DNA from: Fructobacillus papyrifericola
GTDB lineage: Bacteria > Bacillota > Bacilli > Lactobacillales > Lactobacillaceae
NCBI RefSeq assembly: GCF_018437235.1
Contig: NZ_JAAMFJ010000003.1
Location: 1-64,000 of the forward strand
Direction of reading: 5' to 3'
DNA: 64,000 nucleotides
Shown here: one piece after another, positions 35,669 through 45,642 of the stretch
Layout of the letters: each line of letters begins with the position of its first letter
How positions within the stretch are numbered: the stretch's first letter is position 1
Notes under the pieces: model-generated
What the model saw: only the letters and a program-made list of their open reading frames with translations
The model's database searches: none
Told to the model about the DNA's origin: nothing
Translations under genes and position numbers: made by a program

Positions 35669-36490
35669 TCAATTGTCCGTCAGTGCGTATTTTTTAATGG
35701 CTTCTGCCACACCGTCATGGTTGTTATCCGTCGTTTGCACATCGGCGGCTTCTTGAATCATGGCAACGGCATTGCCCATGGCCACACCAATGCCGGCCTG
35801 GCGAATCATCGTAACGTCGTTTTCCTGATCGCCAATGGCCATGGTTTCGTCTTTTTCAATGCCCAATTCCTTGGCAAGGGCCAGCATAGCCGCCCCCTTC
35901 GAGGCATCGCGGTTCATAAATTCCAAATTATTTGGCGTTGAGCGCACCACATTTGCCTTTTCGAGCAGATCTTCCGGAACCTTTTTCTGAACCCCATCGA
36001 TAAAATCTTTCTCACCAATTAGCATGGCCTTTACAAAGGGCACCGCCTGCATGTCGGCAATGGAGTCAACGACTTTTAAAGGCAACTGAACAACATAGTT
36101 TTCTTGTGAAACGAAAACGTTTTGTTCACGAGCCATCGTATAGGCATATTCGTCTGATTCGATTTGGAGGTAAGCACCCTGTGTCATGGCAAAGGCTTCG
36201 GCTTCCTTAAAGAGCTCCCAGGGAAGCGACTCGTGGTAGACCATTTTTGAATGGTCCGTCGATTGCGCCATTCCCCCGTTGTGAGTAATCACGTACTGGT
36301 TTTCAGAAACCAGTCCAAGTTCCTCAATCACTTTTTTGACACCAGTAGCCGGCCGCCCCGTCGTAATCACAACGTAGATTCCTTGTTCGCTTGCCAGTTG
36401 AACGGCTGCTTTAACAGCCGGCGTAATCTCACGGTTATCGTTTAAAAGCGTACCATCAATGTCAATTGAAATTAATTTGATCTTTTTCAT
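35669..36490 (-). CDS. HAD-superfamily phosphatase, Cof type
   Basis: 273 aa. Motif I ISIDIDGTLL at the N-terminus, motif II VITTGRP, and motif IV AIGDQENDVTMI near the C-terminus; a type C2B cap lies between. Members dephosphorylate sugar phosphates or other small metabolites; the substrate is not predictable here. I start at the ATG after AAAGGGA. Single gene with its own terminator. Confidence 0.9.
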   Translation of the reverse strand: MKKIKLISIDIDGTLLNDNREITPAVKAAVQLASEQGIYVVITTGRPATGVKKVIEELGLVSENQYVITHNGGMAQSTDHSKMVYHESLPWELFKEAEAFAMTQGAYLQIESDEYAYTMAREQNVFVSQENYVVQLPLKVVDSIADMQAVPFVKAMLIGEKDFIDGVQKKVPEDLLEKANVVRSTPNNLEFMNRDASKGAAMLALAKELGIEKDETMAIGDQENDVTMIRQAGIGVAMGNAVAMIQEAADVQTTDNNHDGVAEAIKKYALTDN

Positions 36491-36570
36491 GAATGAGTCC
36501 CTTTCCAATTAGGGCTATTATAGCAAATTTCCTTAAAGTCGCCTGGACTTTTTCACTGCTTTTACCCACA

Positions 36571-36603
36571 AAAAAAGAACGAGCGCAGGGCTCGTTCTCT
36601 TTG
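36571..36603 (-). terminator. Phosphoketolase gene terminator
   Basis: AAAAGAACGAGC-GCAGG-GCTCGTTCTCTTT, a perfect stem just past the stop. Confidence 0.85.
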
Positions 36604-36616
36604 AAGGGTGTTCAGC

Positions 36617-39070
36617 TTACTTCAAAGGTGACCATTGCCACTTCGTGAATTCTTCGATGTCTCGACCTTCTTCACGGGTAACCTTCATGTGCTTTGCCAA
36701 GATGTCATCCATCTTTGAGATGAACGTATCAGCAGCAGCTTGATCGATTACGCCACGTCCTGAAAGGACTTCGACAGCTTCCTTCGCTTGGTGGAAGCGG
36801 TCAAGGTGTGAGTAGACACGCATGTCATAAGTCGTCGTGATGTCACCATCTTCACGGTATCCGTGAACGTATACATCACCGCGGAACTTGCGTTCGAAGA
36901 AGAATGATTCAACCAAGTTTTCGTAACCGTGGAATCCGAAGATAACAGGTGTGTCAGCTTGGAAGAACTTGTTGAATTCGTCAGCAGACAATTCACGTTC
37001 GTCGTTTCCGGCTGCTTCAGACTTCTTTTGCAAACGAAGCAATTCAACAACGTTAACGTAACGGAACTTAACGTCTGGGAATTCTTGGTTAACCAACCAG
37101 AGGGCAGCCAACGTTTCGATCGTAGGTTCAGTACCTGCAGATGCGAAGGTAATGTCAACCTTAGCAGAAGGTGCAGTAGAAGCCCAGTCGATTACGGCCA
37201 AACCTTCGTTAGCAAGAACTTCAGCTTCAGCAGCTGAGAACCATTGCTGACGTGGTTGCTTAGAGATAACCATGTGGTTAACCTTTGAGTGCTCTGAGAA
37301 GGCACGGTCCATCACGGCCAAAGTAGCGTTACCATCGGCTGGCAAGTACTGGCGGATGAAGTTTGACTTCTTTTCGGCCAAGTGAGTCAACATACCAGGA
37401 TCCTGGTGAGTGTAACCGTTGTGGTCCTGCTGGAAAGCAGTTGAAGTAGAAATCAAGTTCAATGATGGGTAGTCATTACGCCATGCTTGTTCTGAGGCGT
37501 GACGCAACCACTTGAAGTGCTGAGTGATCATTGAGTCGACAACGCGGAGGAATGATTCGTATGAAGCGAAGATTCCAACACGACCAGTCAACGTGTAACC
37601 TTCCAACCAACCTTCAGCTTGGTGTTCTGACAATTGAGCATCCAAGATACGGCCTTCTGGGGCTTCGTATTGGTCGTTTGGCGTCTTGACTTCTTCCATC
37701 CACTGACGGTTCGTCGTGTCAAACAATGACCAGAGACGGTTTGACATGGTTTCGTCAGGTCCGAAGAAACGGAATGACTTAGGGTTCATTTGCATTACCT
37801 TTTCAAGGTAAGTTGACAAAGTGAACATGTCCATGTTGTGGTTACCGTCTGGCAACAAAGTTCCACGGTTGTCGGCAGTAATGTTGTTCGTGTATTCGTG
37901 CCAGTCTGGCAAGTCAAGATCCTTAAGATCTTCACCGCGCTTACGTCCACCGTTCGTGATTGGGTTAGCAGACATACGCTTGTCGCCCTTAGGAGCGATT
38001 GCCTTCAATTCATCCTTCAATGAACCATCAGCGTTGAACAATTCTTCAGGCTTGTATGAGTTCATCCATTCTTCGAATTGTGGCAACGTTTCCAAGTTGT
38101 TTTGGCCAAGTGGCAATGGAACTTGGTGGGCACGGAATGAATCTTCGATTGGCATTCCCTTTTGGTCGTGCGTTGGTCCACCCCATCCCTTAGGAAGGCG
38201 AGCAATAATTACAGGCCATGCAGGGATCGTACCATCTTCATACTTACCGTCTTCACGGGCAGCCTTTTGGATGGCTTGGATATCTTCGATGGCTTGGTCA
38301 AAGATTGACGCAGCCTTTTCGTGATATGCCATGTAGTCGTGGATGTCGTCGTTTTCGATGAAACGAGCTGAGTAGCCAAGACCCTTGAAGAAGTTTGTGA
38401 TTTCTTCATCTGACATACGTGAGAAGATCGTTGGGTTTGAAATCTTAAATCCGTTCAAGTCCAAGATTGGCAAAACGGCACCGTCGTTCTTGGCGTTCAA
38501 GAACTTGATTGAGTGCCATGACGTCATTGATGGACCAGTTTCGGCTTCACCATCACCAACAACCGCGAAAGCGATTTGGTCAGGGTTATCCAAAACAGCA
38601 CCGAAGGCGTGGGACAATGAGTATCCCAATTCGCCACCTTCGTGCAAAGAACCTGGCGTCTGGGCCGTCATGTGCGAACCAATTCCACCTGGGAATGAGA
38701 AGCGCTTGAACAACGTTGACATACCCTTCAAGTCTTGCGTAACTTCTGGGTAATCTTCCGTATATTCACCATCAAGGTAGGCGTTGGTAACCATTACCTG
38801 GCCACCGTGTCCTGGTCCACCGATGTAGAACATGTTCAAGTCATACTTGTTGATCAGACGGTTTGCGTGAGCGTACAAGAAAGTTTGACCAGAGATCGTA
38901 CCCCAGTGCCCGATAGGCTTAACCTTCACGTCTTCAGCTTGAATTGGCGTCTTAGTTACTGAGAACAATGGGTTTGACTTCAAAAAAATCATCCCAGCTG
39001 ACAGATAGTTGGTAGCACGCCACCACTTGTCAACGAGTTCCAAGTACTCTTTTGAGTTGTAATCAACCAT
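36617..39070 (-). CDS. xfp: Xylulose-5-phosphate/fructose-6-phosphate phosphoketolase
   Basis: Thiamine-diphosphate enzyme of 817 aa that splits xylulose-5-P (or fructose-6-P) with phosphate into acetyl-P and glyceraldehyde-3-P; the central step of heterofermentation. The ThDP site includes [16 protein letters not shown], and [16 protein letters not shown] and YIGGPGHGG are phosphoketolase signatures. Very high use of preferred codons and a near-perfect promoter suggest strong expression. I start at the ATG behind AAAGGAG. The AAAGTCG word is absent from this 2.4-kb gene. Confidence 0.97.
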   Translation of the reverse strand: MVDYNSKEYLELVDKWWRATNYLSAGMIFLKSNPLFSVTKTPIQAEDVKVKPIGHWGTISGQTFLYAHANRLINKYDLNMFYIGGPGHGGQVMVTNAYLDGEYTEDYPEVTQDLKGMSTLFKRFSFPGGIGSHMTAQTPGSLHEGGELGYSLSHAFGAVLDNPDQIAFAVVGDGEAETGPSMTSWHSIKFLNAKNDGAVLPILDLNGFKISNPTIFSRMSDEEITNFFKGLGYSARFIENDDIHDYMAYHEKAASIFDQAIEDIQAIQKAAREDGKYEDGTIPAWPVIIARLPKGWGGPTHDQKGMPIEDSFRAHQVPLPLGQNNLETLPQFEEWMNSYKPEELFNADGSLKDELKAIAPKGDKRMSANPITNGGRKRGEDLKDLDLPDWHEYTNNITADNRGTLLPDGNHNMDMFTLSTYLEKVMQMNPKSFRFFGPDETMSNRLWSLFDTTNRQWMEEVKTPNDQYEAPEGRILDAQLSEHQAEGWLEGYTLTGRVGIFASYESFLRVVDSMITQHFKWLRHASEQAWRNDYPSLNLISTSTAFQQDHNGYTHQDPGMLTHLAEKKSNFIRQYLPADGNATLAVMDRAFSEHSKVNHMVISKQPRQQWFSAAEAEVLANEGLAVIDWASTAPSAKVDITFASAGTEPTIETLAALWLVNQEFPDVKFRYVNVVELLRLQKKSEAAGNDERELSADEFNKFFQADTPVIFGFHGYENLVESFFFERKFRGDVYVHGYREDGDITTTYDMRVYSHLDRFHQAKEAVEVLSGRGVIDQAAADTFISKMDDILAKHMKVTREEGRDIEEFTKWQWSPLK

Positions 39071-39141
39071 GTAAATAGTACTCCTTTTTCTTTCCACGAA
39101 GGGTGCTTATGCACACCTCCGGTTAAATATTTACAAGTATT

Positions 39142-39170
39142 ATTATATCTGCAGATTAAATGGGTTTCAA
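39142..39170 (-). promoter_or_regulatory. Phosphoketolase gene promoter
   Basis: TTGAAA (39165-39170), exactly 17 bases, TATAAT (39142-39147) on the minus strand; the best promoter in the window. Leader about 65 bases. Confidence 0.85.
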
Positions 39171-39217
39171 GGTAATTGGGTCGATGGGACGAACTTTCTC
39201 GATTTTGGTTACACCTG

Positions 39218-39249
39218 TTTTTATAATTGGAGCGGTCCAATTATAAAAA
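39218..39249. promoter_or_regulatory. 32-bp palindrome between gntR and xfp (candidate GntR operator)
   Basis: TTTTTATAATTGGA and its exact complement flank GCGG. It lies about 50 bases upstream of the xfp -35 and carries GGTCCAA, also found twice at the gntR promoter (40045-40076). It overlaps by five bases with the gntR terminator, so a role in termination is also possible. Confidence 0.5.
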
Positions 39250-39288
39250 GGACGACTTTTCCATTTTAATCTGAAAAAGTCGCCCTTC
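39245..39288 (-). terminator. gntR terminator, AAAGTCG-type stem
   Basis: Minus strand AAGGGCGACTTTTT and GAAAAGTCGTCCTTTTT form a stem with one G-T pair; each arm contains the AAAGTCG word. Confidence 0.75.
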
Positions 39289-39297
39289 TTGCTCTTT

Positions 39298-40026
39298 TTA
39301 TTCCGATGAAATCGACACAAAGGCGTTATAGCGAAGGTACTGATAATGCAGGCGCATGTTGGCGTATTCCAAGGGCGTGCCGTCGTCCATGAAGAAGATT
39401 CCTTCCATGATCCCAACCGGTTCCGTTTTCTTGAGCTTCAACAGCTGCTGCTCCTCTTCGTTTGACGGGGCCGCCATAATCGTCATGAAAGACCGGGTCA
39501 CCTTCTTTTGCTTTTCTTTTTCCACGTAGCCGTATATCGATTGCGTCACGTTTTCTTTTTTCAGACCGGGTAAAAGCGAAATCGGCACGTAACCGTACTC
39601 GATCATGAAGGGCACGCCGTCTAACTTCCTCAAGCGCTTAATCTCGTAGACAAAGTCCCCGTCGTTTAAGAAAAGGGCCGACTGCTGTTCGGGATTGGCC
39701 TGAATCACGCGAAAGTCAAGCAGCTCAATCGACGGCGCCTGCCCGTTAATCCGAAAGGAGTCCGAAACCCCCAAGTTCGATCCCTCGTGCTGAAAAATGG
39801 CCTGGTTTTTCAAGTAAAGCGGGTTCACAAAAGTCCCGGAACCACGCTTCTTAAAAATAATCCCCTGCTGGACTAAGACACTCAAGGCCCGTTTGATGGA
39901 TGAACGAGAAACCCCGTAGTCTTCTGCCATCGACCGTTCATCCGGCAGCTTCAAATCGGGGTAGGCCCCCTGGTAGATTTTTGATTTAATGTCGGCTTGC
40001 ACCGTTACGTATTTTGATTCTGTCAT
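39298..40026 (-). CDS. GntR-family regulator (HutC/UTRA type)
   Basis: 242 aa. N-terminal winged helix (LPDERSMAEDYGVSRSSIKRALSVLVQQG, about residues 27-55, with RGSGTFV), then a UTRA ligand-binding domain (about 95-235). Such regulators bind sugar phosphates or related ligands. Located directly upstream of phosphoketolase with the same orientation; shared GGTCCAA repeats suggest it controls that gene and itself. No good SD precedes the ATG. Confidence 0.88.
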   Translation of the reverse strand: MTESKYVTVQADIKSKIYQGAYPDLKLPDERSMAEDYGVSRSSIKRALSVLVQQGIIFKKRGSGTFVNPLYLKNQAIFQHEGSNLGVSDSFRINGQAPSIELLDFRVIQANPEQQSALFLNDGDFVYEIKRLRKLDGVPFMIEYGYVPISLLPGLKKENVTQSIYGYVEKEKQKKVTRSFMTIMAAPSNEEEQQLLKLKKTEPVGIMEGIFFMDDGTPLEYANMRLHYQYLRYNAFVSISSE

Positions 40027-40044
40027 AGGCTGATTTTACCACAA

Positions 40045-40076
40045 ATTGGTCCGACCAGTTTTACCATTGGACCAAC
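40045..40076. promoter_or_regulatory. GGTCC repeats upstream of gntR and ybaK-like gene
   Basis: TTGGTCCGACCAG and ATTGGACCAAC form two GGTCC half-site clusters with inverted symmetry in the 83-base divergent spacer. Likely autoregulatory operator, matching the palindrome at 39218-39249. Confidence 0.5.
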
Positions 40077-40109
40077 TCAGCTCCTTGACGGCTATGCTAG
40101 AATAAAACT

Positions 40110-40607
40110 ATGGCAAAGAAGAAAAAAGATAAAAAAACGTTACCAGAACAAGTCTTGGATAAGCACGGCCTTTCGTATGAGTCCCTGGCCATCAACGCCC
40201 TTGATTTAACCGAAGAAGAAAAACAGGCCAAGTTTGCAGAACTCCGAATTAAGGAATCCGACATCTACAAAACACTGGCAGCAAAGGGCGACAAGACCGG
40301 CCCAGTGGTTGCCGTTGTCCCACTGACCGAGCGCTTGGACATGAAAAAACTGGCGGCCGTGTCCGGCAACAAAAAGGCGCACATGTTGCCGATGAAAGAA
40401 CTCGAAAAGACCACCGGCTACATTCATGGGGCCAATAACCCGGTTGGCATTTGGCAAAACAAGCACTTCCCCATCTACATCGACAAACATGCGGAAAATG
40501 CCGACTTTATTTTGGTATCAGCGGGCGAACTTGGGCGCTCGGATAAACTAAATCCAGTTGAACTGGCCGAAATGATTGGCGCTTCCTTTGAAGAATTAAC
40601 CGAATAA
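40110..40607 (+). CDS. YbaK/EbsC-type Cys-tRNA(Pro) deacylase
   Basis: 165 aa editing protein that hydrolyses mis-charged tRNA. Family signature features include VVAVVPLTERLDMKKLAAVSG and a GYIHGANNPVGI segment where the family has GGISPxG. No SD is present; a TATGCT/TAGAAT -10 ends only 6-11 bases before the ATG, suggesting a leaderless or near-leaderless mRNA. Divergent from gntR, shares its operator region. Confidence 0.88.
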   Translation: MAKKKKDKKTLPEQVLDKHGLSYESLAINALDLTEEEKQAKFAELRIKESDIYKTLAAKGDKTGPVVAVVPLTERLDMKKLAAVSGNKKAHMLPMKELEKTTGYIHGANNPVGIWQNKHFPIYIDKHAENADFILVSAGELGRSDKLNPVELAEMIGASFEELTE

Positions 40608-40640
40608 AAAACGACCTGTGTTTTCACAGGTCGTTTTTCT
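40606..40640. terminator. Bidirectional terminator
   Basis: AAAAACGACCTGTG-TTTT-CACAGGTCGTTTTT between convergent ybaK-like and dnaB genes, perfect stem. Confidence 0.93.
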
Positions 40641-42128
40641 TTACCATGAATTATTAAGGTTAGCCGGTGGGATCGGGCCGTTTTCGGGACCACCCGCTCG
40701 GTATTCCGGCGCACGGTCAGCAAACTTGAAGGTTGGCTTATTAAACATCAAGGTCGCCGTACCACGGGCTCCTGCACGGTTCTTTTCCAAAATGACATCA
40801 ATTGGAACGGAATCCTGCTCCGGCTCGGCCGGTCCAGGTGCCCCGTCTTCGCCATCGTCGTTTCGGTAGTAATCGTCACGGTAGAGGAAGGCCACGATAT
40901 CGGCATCCTGTTCGATCGAACCAGATTCACGCAAGTCCGAAAGAACCGGCCGCTTGTCCGTTCGCTGTTCCACACCACGGGAAAGCTGGGCCAGGGCAAT
41001 GATTGGCGTGTGCAATTCCTTGGCCAACTTCTTGATGGAACGAGAAACTTCAGAAACCGCCTGCTGACGACTTTCCGTGTTCCCAGATTCAATCAAACCA
41101 AGGTAGTCAATCATGACCATCCCCAGGGGATGGGGATTCTCATCACGTTCTTCTTCTGACATGTTGGCCAGCAAATCCTTTTCCAGTTGCCGCAGCTTTG
41201 AAGCAATCTGGTTAATTCGGATACCCGGCGTGTCGTCCATGTAGATTTTCATGTTAGAAAGGGACTGCGTCGCCACCGTCAGCGATGCCCAGTCCTCATC
41301 ATCCATCTGACCGGTCGTCAGGTGGTTGGAATCAATCGATCCCTCGGCAGCCACCAGACGGGTCACCAGATCGACCGCCCCCATTTCAAGGGAGAAGATA
41401 ACCACGGGGACTTTTTCGGACTTGGCGGCGTTTTTCGCCACGTTCAAGACAAAGGCCGTCTTTCCAACGGCTGGACGGGCACCAATGACAATCATCTGAT
41501 CTTCGCGAAAGCCGTGCGTTAACTTGTCCAACTCGGGATAGCCCGTTGCCAGGCCAACGATGTCAGAATCGTTTTCGGAAGCCGCTTCCAAATTGTCCTG
41601 GAATTCGTGAATGACGTCTTGGATGCGCCGAAGGTCATCGTTCCCCCGATTTTGTGCTAACTGATCGACTTCGTGGGAAACTTCTTCCAGCAATTCCGTC
41701 GAGTCCGTTGCCCCATCGTAGGCCAAAGACATGTTCTTCGTCAGCGTTTCGATCAAGCGTCGAAGGACGGCTTTTTCGTGAACGATGTTAGCATAGTGCT
41801 TCAGGTTAGCGGCCGATGCCGTTGATTCGGCCAATTCAGCCAAATAAGCAATGCCACCGACGTTTTCCAACTGTTGGTTGGCATTCAACTTGTCTTGTAA
41901 AGTCAACACATCAATTGGTCGACCATCGTTAACCAAGGCCTGCATGGCCTTGAAAATTTCCTGGTGGGCCGTTCGGTAAAAGTCTTTCGGTTCCAGGATG
42001 GCTTGGGCCGATACCATGGCAGTGTCTGACTTAACATCAAAGAAAATCGCCCCGAAGACGGCTTTTTCAGCTTCGATGTCTTGGGGCGCCTGCCGGTATT
42101 CATTGGCCATGAGTAAAACGTCGGCCAT
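40641..42128 (-). CDS. dnaB: Replicative DNA helicase DnaB
   Basis: Hexameric fork helicase, 495 aa, slightly longer than the usual 450-470 because of C-terminal insert and tail (DDGEDGAPGPAEPEQ). N-terminal domain QDIEAEKAVFGAIFF, Walker A GARPAVGKTAF, Walker B VMIDYLGLIE and LSRGVEQR. AGAGGGG SD before the first ATG; it begins 2 bases after rplI ends. Third gene of gdpP-rplI-dnaB. Confidence 0.96.
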   Translation of the reverse strand: MADVLLMANEYRQAPQDIEAEKAVFGAIFFDVKSDTAMVSAQAILEPKDFYRTAHQEIFKAMQALVNDGRPIDVLTLQDKLNANQQLENVGGIAYLAELAESTASAANLKHYANIVHEKAVLRRLIETLTKNMSLAYDGATDSTELLEEVSHEVDQLAQNRGNDDLRRIQDVIHEFQDNLEAASENDSDIVGLATGYPELDKLTHGFREDQMIVIGARPAVGKTAFVLNVAKNAAKSEKVPVVIFSLEMGAVDLVTRLVAAEGSIDSNHLTTGQMDDEDWASLTVATQSLSNMKIYMDDTPGIRINQIASKLRQLEKDLLANMSEEERDENPHPLGMVMIDYLGLIESGNTESRQQAVSEVSRSIKKLAKELHTPIIALAQLSRGVEQRTDKRPVLSDLRESGSIEQDADIVAFLYRDDYYRNDDGEDGAPGPAEPEQDSVPIDVILEKNRAGARGTATLMFNKPTFKFADRAPEYRAGGPENGPIPPANLNNSW

Positions 42129-42130
42129 GA

Positions 42131-42583
42131 TTACCCCTCTTTTACGTGAACGCGCAGGTCAGCTTGGACTTGCTTGTGCAGCTTAACTGGAATGGTTGAA
42201 AAGCCCATGGCGTGAATTGGCTGGTTCATCAGCAACTTACGCTTGTCCAACTTCACTTGGTACTGCTTTTCCAAAGCCGCCACCACTTGCTTAGATGAAA
42301 CGGCACCGAACAAACGGCCGTCCGTTCCGGCTTTTCCAGGAATCGCGACAATCGTTTTTTCGTCTTCGAGAAAGGCCTTTAAATCGTTTGCGGCGGCCAG
42401 TTCAGCAGCGGCCTGCTTTTCTTCGGCCTTCTGACGGCCCTTGACAGCACCCAGGTTCTTACCAGTTGCTGGTTCGGCCTTCTTGTTCTTGATTAAGAAG
42501 TTGTTGGCGTAGCCATCGGGCACTTCCTTCACTTCACCCTTCTTACCGCGACCCTTTACATCTTCCAAAAATACAACTTTCAT
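42131..42583 (-). CDS. rplI: Ribosomal protein L9
   Basis: 150 aa. The N-terminal rRNA-binding domain has [21 protein letters not shown] and DGYANNFLI, followed by the long central helix rich in Ala/Glu/Lys and the C-terminal domain ([10 protein letters not shown]). Strong SD GGAGG. Lies between gdpP and dnaB, the common Bacillota order. Confidence 0.97.
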   Translation of the reverse strand: MKVVFLEDVKGRGKKGEVKEVPDGYANNFLIKNKKAEPATGKNLGAVKGRQKAEEKQAAAELAAANDLKAFLEDEKTIVAIPGKAGTDGRLFGAVSSKQVVAALEKQYQVKLDKRKLLMNQPIHAMGFSTIPVKLHKQVQADLRVHVKEG

Positions 42584-42632
42584 TTCTGCCTCCTTTTGGG
42601 GACGAGGTCCCGAGTCTTTCCTTTATTATAAC

Positions 42633-44657
42633 TTAAATAGACGCTTCTTCAGCTTCTTGTCCTTCAATTGCTTGTACCAATTGATCGTAAGCATCATTTG
42701 TTGTGACATCTGCCATCTGTGTGGCGGCGTTTGACAAGTGGCCACCCCCACCGAGGTCTTCCATCACCGTCTGGACGTTAAAGTCGCCGTTGGAACGGGC
42801 CGAAATCCCGACCCGGCCATCTTGGCGCTTAGTCAAGACAAAGGAAGCCTTGACCCCCTTGATTTGCAAGAGTTCATCGGCGGCCTGGGCAGTGATAACA
42901 CCAGGGTAAACCGTGTCGTTATCGCCAACCGAAATGGCGGCATCATCGCGAATTTCCGCCTGGGAAATCAATTCAGCCCGGGCCTTAAAATCTCCGAACT
43001 TCTCCTTCAGGAAGGATTGAATCAATTCGTTATCAGCCCCGTTCGCCCGTAAGTAAGAGGCCGCATCGAAGGTTCGCGATCCCGTCCGCAAGACAAAGTT
43101 TTTCGTATCAACTTGGATACCACCCAACATGGCGGTCGCTTCCAATCGGGTAATCGGTGCCCCCTTCTGGTTTTGGTACTGGAGCAATTCCGTGACCAGT
43201 TCAGAAGTCGAGGAGGCGTATGGTTCAATGTAAGTCAACATTGGCTTTTCAGACAAACCATCCTCTGCCAAACGGTGGTGGTCAATGACAACCAAACGGT
43301 TGCCTAAGGCGTCCAATAGTTCTGGCGCACCCGTCAACTGTTCCTTGGCGTGATCCACCAAAATCAAGAGTGACTGATCCGTCATGCGTTCCAGAGCGTC
43401 TTTTTCAGAGACAATGGATGCGCCCAAGTTCACCCCTGGTTCGGCATCTTCAGGGTCCGTGTTGCGAACCGCCTGCAAAAGTGACTGAATGTCTGAGAAA
43501 ATATGCTCTTCATCAACGACGACAAAGGCTTTCTTTTCCCGGGTCTGAGCAAAGCGCCAAAGACCCATGGCAGAACCAACGGCATCCAGATCAGGCATCT
43601 TGTGCCCGACCACAAAAATCTGATCCGATTGGTCCATCAATTCGGCAATGGTCTGAGAAATCACACGTGCCCGAACGCGGGTCCGCTTTTCCATCGGGTT
43701 GGTTGTTCCACCATAGAAACGAGCTGGTGCGTCTTCTGATTTCACCACCACCTGGTCACCACCACGACCCAGGGCCAAGTCCAAGTTGGTCTGGGCCAAC
43801 TGAACCAAGGAGGCGATGTTCTTTTCGCCATAGGCGATTCCCATCGACAAAGTCAGCGGCGAATTCTGCTGCGCCGTTGCTTCGCGAATGGCTTTCACAA
43901 CGGAAAACTTATCGTCTTCGGCCCGCTTCAAATCTTGCTGGTAGCCCATTAACAGGTAGGAAACCGGCGACAAACGACGAACGTACAAATCGTAGTTCTT
44001 TGCCCAGTCGGTTAATTGACCGGTCACTTCCGTTCGTAACTTCGACGTTTCGGAATCCGGCATACCTTCAGTCACTTCTTCATAGTTATCGACCGAAACA
44101 ATCCCCGTTACCAAACGGTGATCGGCCAGGTTCTTTTCCAAGGCCACGTTTTCCGTTGCGTCCAATAGGTACAAAGCACCCAAGTCTTCTTGGTAGTCGA
44201 CCGTAAAGGAGCGATCAAGCCATTGAATGGTTGATTCCCCCTCGTCTTCCAATGCAGATTTGATTTCCGCCTCATCATCCAAAAGATTGCTGCCGATAAT
44301 GTCTCGTTCACCCAGCAGCTCTTGCAGATAGGGGTTCACCCAAACAACACGCTTGTCGTCGAAGAGAACGATACCGACTGGCATCTGCAAAACGGCCTCT
44401 TGCTGCCCCGTTTTGACCCGGTAAGTCAGTTCTTCCAAGTAGGATTCCGAATCCTGGCTCGACAAAATCAACTGGCGAACTAAGCCGGCCGCCATGACAA
44501 CGAGCACTAACAGCCAAACAAGTCCAAAGACCCAATTGACATAAATGGCCAGCACCAAAGAAAGCACGGTCACAACAGCCGCCATGACCGTCGACATGAC
44601 AAAAGTCTTATTTTGTTGGTAGCGGGACAGGGCCCCGATGTTCAAAAACGTTTTCAT
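42633..44657 (-). CDS. gdpP: Cyclic-di-AMP phosphodiesterase GdpP
   Basis: 674 aa. Two N-terminal helices (about residues 20-58), a PAS domain (about 70-145), a degenerate GGDEF domain (about 170-305), and DHH/DHHA1 phosphodiesterase domains (VGHKMPDLDAVGSAMG, VIDHHRL, GGGGHLSNAA). It breaks down c-di-AMP and so tunes osmotic and cell-wall stress. Its extended -10 TGGTAAAAT (44691-44699) lies 36-44 bases upstream. First gene of gdpP-rplI-dnaB. Confidence 0.95.
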   Translation of the reverse strand: MKTFLNIGALSRYQQNKTFVMSTVMAAVVTVLSLVLAIYVNWVFGLVWLLVLVVMAAGLVRQLILSSQDSESYLEELTYRVKTGQQEAVLQMPVGIVLFDDKRVVWVNPYLQELLGERDIIGSNLLDDEAEIKSALEDEGESTIQWLDRSFTVDYQEDLGALYLLDATENVALEKNLADHRLVTGIVSVDNYEEVTEGMPDSETSKLRTEVTGQLTDWAKNYDLYVRRLSPVSYLLMGYQQDLKRAEDDKFSVVKAIREATAQQNSPLTLSMGIAYGEKNIASLVQLAQTNLDLALGRGGDQVVVKSEDAPARFYGGTTNPMEKRTRVRARVISQTIAELMDQSDQIFVVGHKMPDLDAVGSAMGLWRFAQTREKKAFVVVDEEHIFSDIQSLLQAVRNTDPEDAEPGVNLGASIVSEKDALERMTDQSLLILVDHAKEQLTGAPELLDALGNRLVVIDHHRLAEDGLSEKPMLTYIEPYASSTSELVTELLQYQNQKGAPITRLEATAMLGGIQVDTKNFVLRTGSRTFDAASYLRANGADNELIQSFLKEKFGDFKARAELISQAEIRDDAAISVGDNDTVYPGVITAQAADELLQIKGVKASFVLTKRQDGRVGISARSNGDFNVQTVMEDLGGGGHLSNAATQMADVTTNDAYDQLVQAIEGQEAEEASI

Positions 44658-44690
44658 GTTTTCCTCAACAATCTATATATCCTTAGGGCT

Positions 44691-44699
44691 ATTTTACCA
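44691..44699 (-). promoter_or_regulatory. gdpP extended -10
   Basis: Minus strand TGGTAAAAT between the rpsR terminator and gdpP. Confidence 0.5.
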
Positions 44700-44756
44700 T
44701 AACTTGCCCCATTAAAATCGGCACCCAAATCGGCGCACAACCGAAAAAAGGATAAA

Positions 44757-44785
44757 GAAAAAGCAGGACCGAAGTCCTGCTTTAA
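44757..44785 (-). terminator. rpsF-ssb-rpsR terminator
   Basis: AAAAAGCAGGAC-CGAA-GTCCTGCTTTA, perfect stem after rpsR; minus strand runs into TTTTTC. Confidence 0.88.
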
Positions 44786-44790
44786 AACCA

Positions 44791-45054
44791 TTAGTCTTCA
44801 GTGACGAATGGCAACAACGCCATGATACGGGCGCGCTTGATAGCGGCCGTAACCTTACGTTGGTTCTTTGCTGACGTTCCAGTCACACGACGTGGCAAAA
44901 TCTTACCACGTTCTGAGATGAAGCGTTCCAACAATTCCGTGTCCTTGTAGTCAACGTTTTCGATGTGGTTGGCTGCAATGTAGTCAACCTTACGGCGACG
45001 ACGTGGGCCGCCTTGTGGGCGACGACGTTGTGGACGTGCGTTTTGTTCTGACAT
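44791..45054 (-). CDS. rpsR: Ribosomal protein S18
   Basis: 87 aa, basic. [21 protein letters not shown] is the family N-terminal block and [18 protein letters not shown] the RNA-binding core, followed by [18 protein letters not shown]. Third gene after rpsF and ssb; S6 and S18 bind each other on the 30S platform. Confidence 0.97.
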   Translation of the reverse strand: MSEQNARPQRRRPQGGPRRRRKVDYIAANHIENVDYKDTELLERFISERGKILPRRVTGTSAKNQRKVTAAIKRARIMALLPFVTED

Positions 45055-45081
45055 GAAGATGCTCCTTTCTGAAAAGAATTT

Positions 45082-45612
45082 TTAGAATGGCAAATCGTCA
45101 TCTGAGATGTCGATTTCCGAATTCGTGTTGGCGGCAAATGGGTTAGCACTTTGGCTGCCAGCTTGATTGTTGTTTTGGTTGTTGCTTGCAAATGGGTCAG
45201 CTGCGGCAGAACCGTAGTTGTTGTTCCCACCAAACGAAGCGCCCTGACTCTGGTCAGATGAACCGTTTTGTGCACGGCGACGTTCTGAATCAGCCTTTGA
45301 CTCCAACAATGAGAAGTTATCGACTGAAACTTCGGTCACGTAGACACGTTGGCCGGCGTTGTTTTCGTAGTTACGGGTTTGCAAACGACCTTCGATGGCA
45401 ACCAGGGCACCCTTACCAGTAAAGTTGGCAAAGTTTTCCGCTGCCTTCCGCCAGATAACGGCGTTGATAAAGTCAGCTTCCCGGTCGCCATTGGCGTTGG
45501 TGAAGTTCCGGTTTACGGCAAGCGTAAAGGAACCAACCGCCACCCCAGACTGGGTATAGCGCAATTCCACATCACGGGTCAACCGTCCAATTAAAACTAC
45601 TCGATTAATCAT
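45082..45612 (-). CDS. ssb: Single-stranded DNA-binding protein
   Basis: 176 aa. OB fold (residues 1-105: [37 protein letters not shown]), a Gln/Asn/Ser-rich linker, and the acidic tip DISDDDLPF that recruits repair and replication partners. Between rpsF and rpsR, as in Bacillus. Confidence 0.97.
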   Translation of the reverse strand: MINRVVLIGRLTRDVELRYTQSGVAVGSFTLAVNRNFTNANGDREADFINAVIWRKAAENFANFTGKGALVAIEGRLQTRNYENNAGQRVYVTEVSVDNFSLLESKADSERRRAQNGSSDQSQGASFGGNNNYGSAAADPFASNNQNNNQAGSQSANPFAANTNSEIDISDDDLPF

Positions 45613-45642
45613 CTATTAGGTCCCTCCCGGTGGAATTTCGTT

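Noticed and set aside
43370-44206. 278-codon plus-strand open frame inside gdpP
   Set aside because: It lies wholly inside the conserved gdpP gene on the other strand, has a Pro/Arg/Ser-rich random-looking product and no SD.
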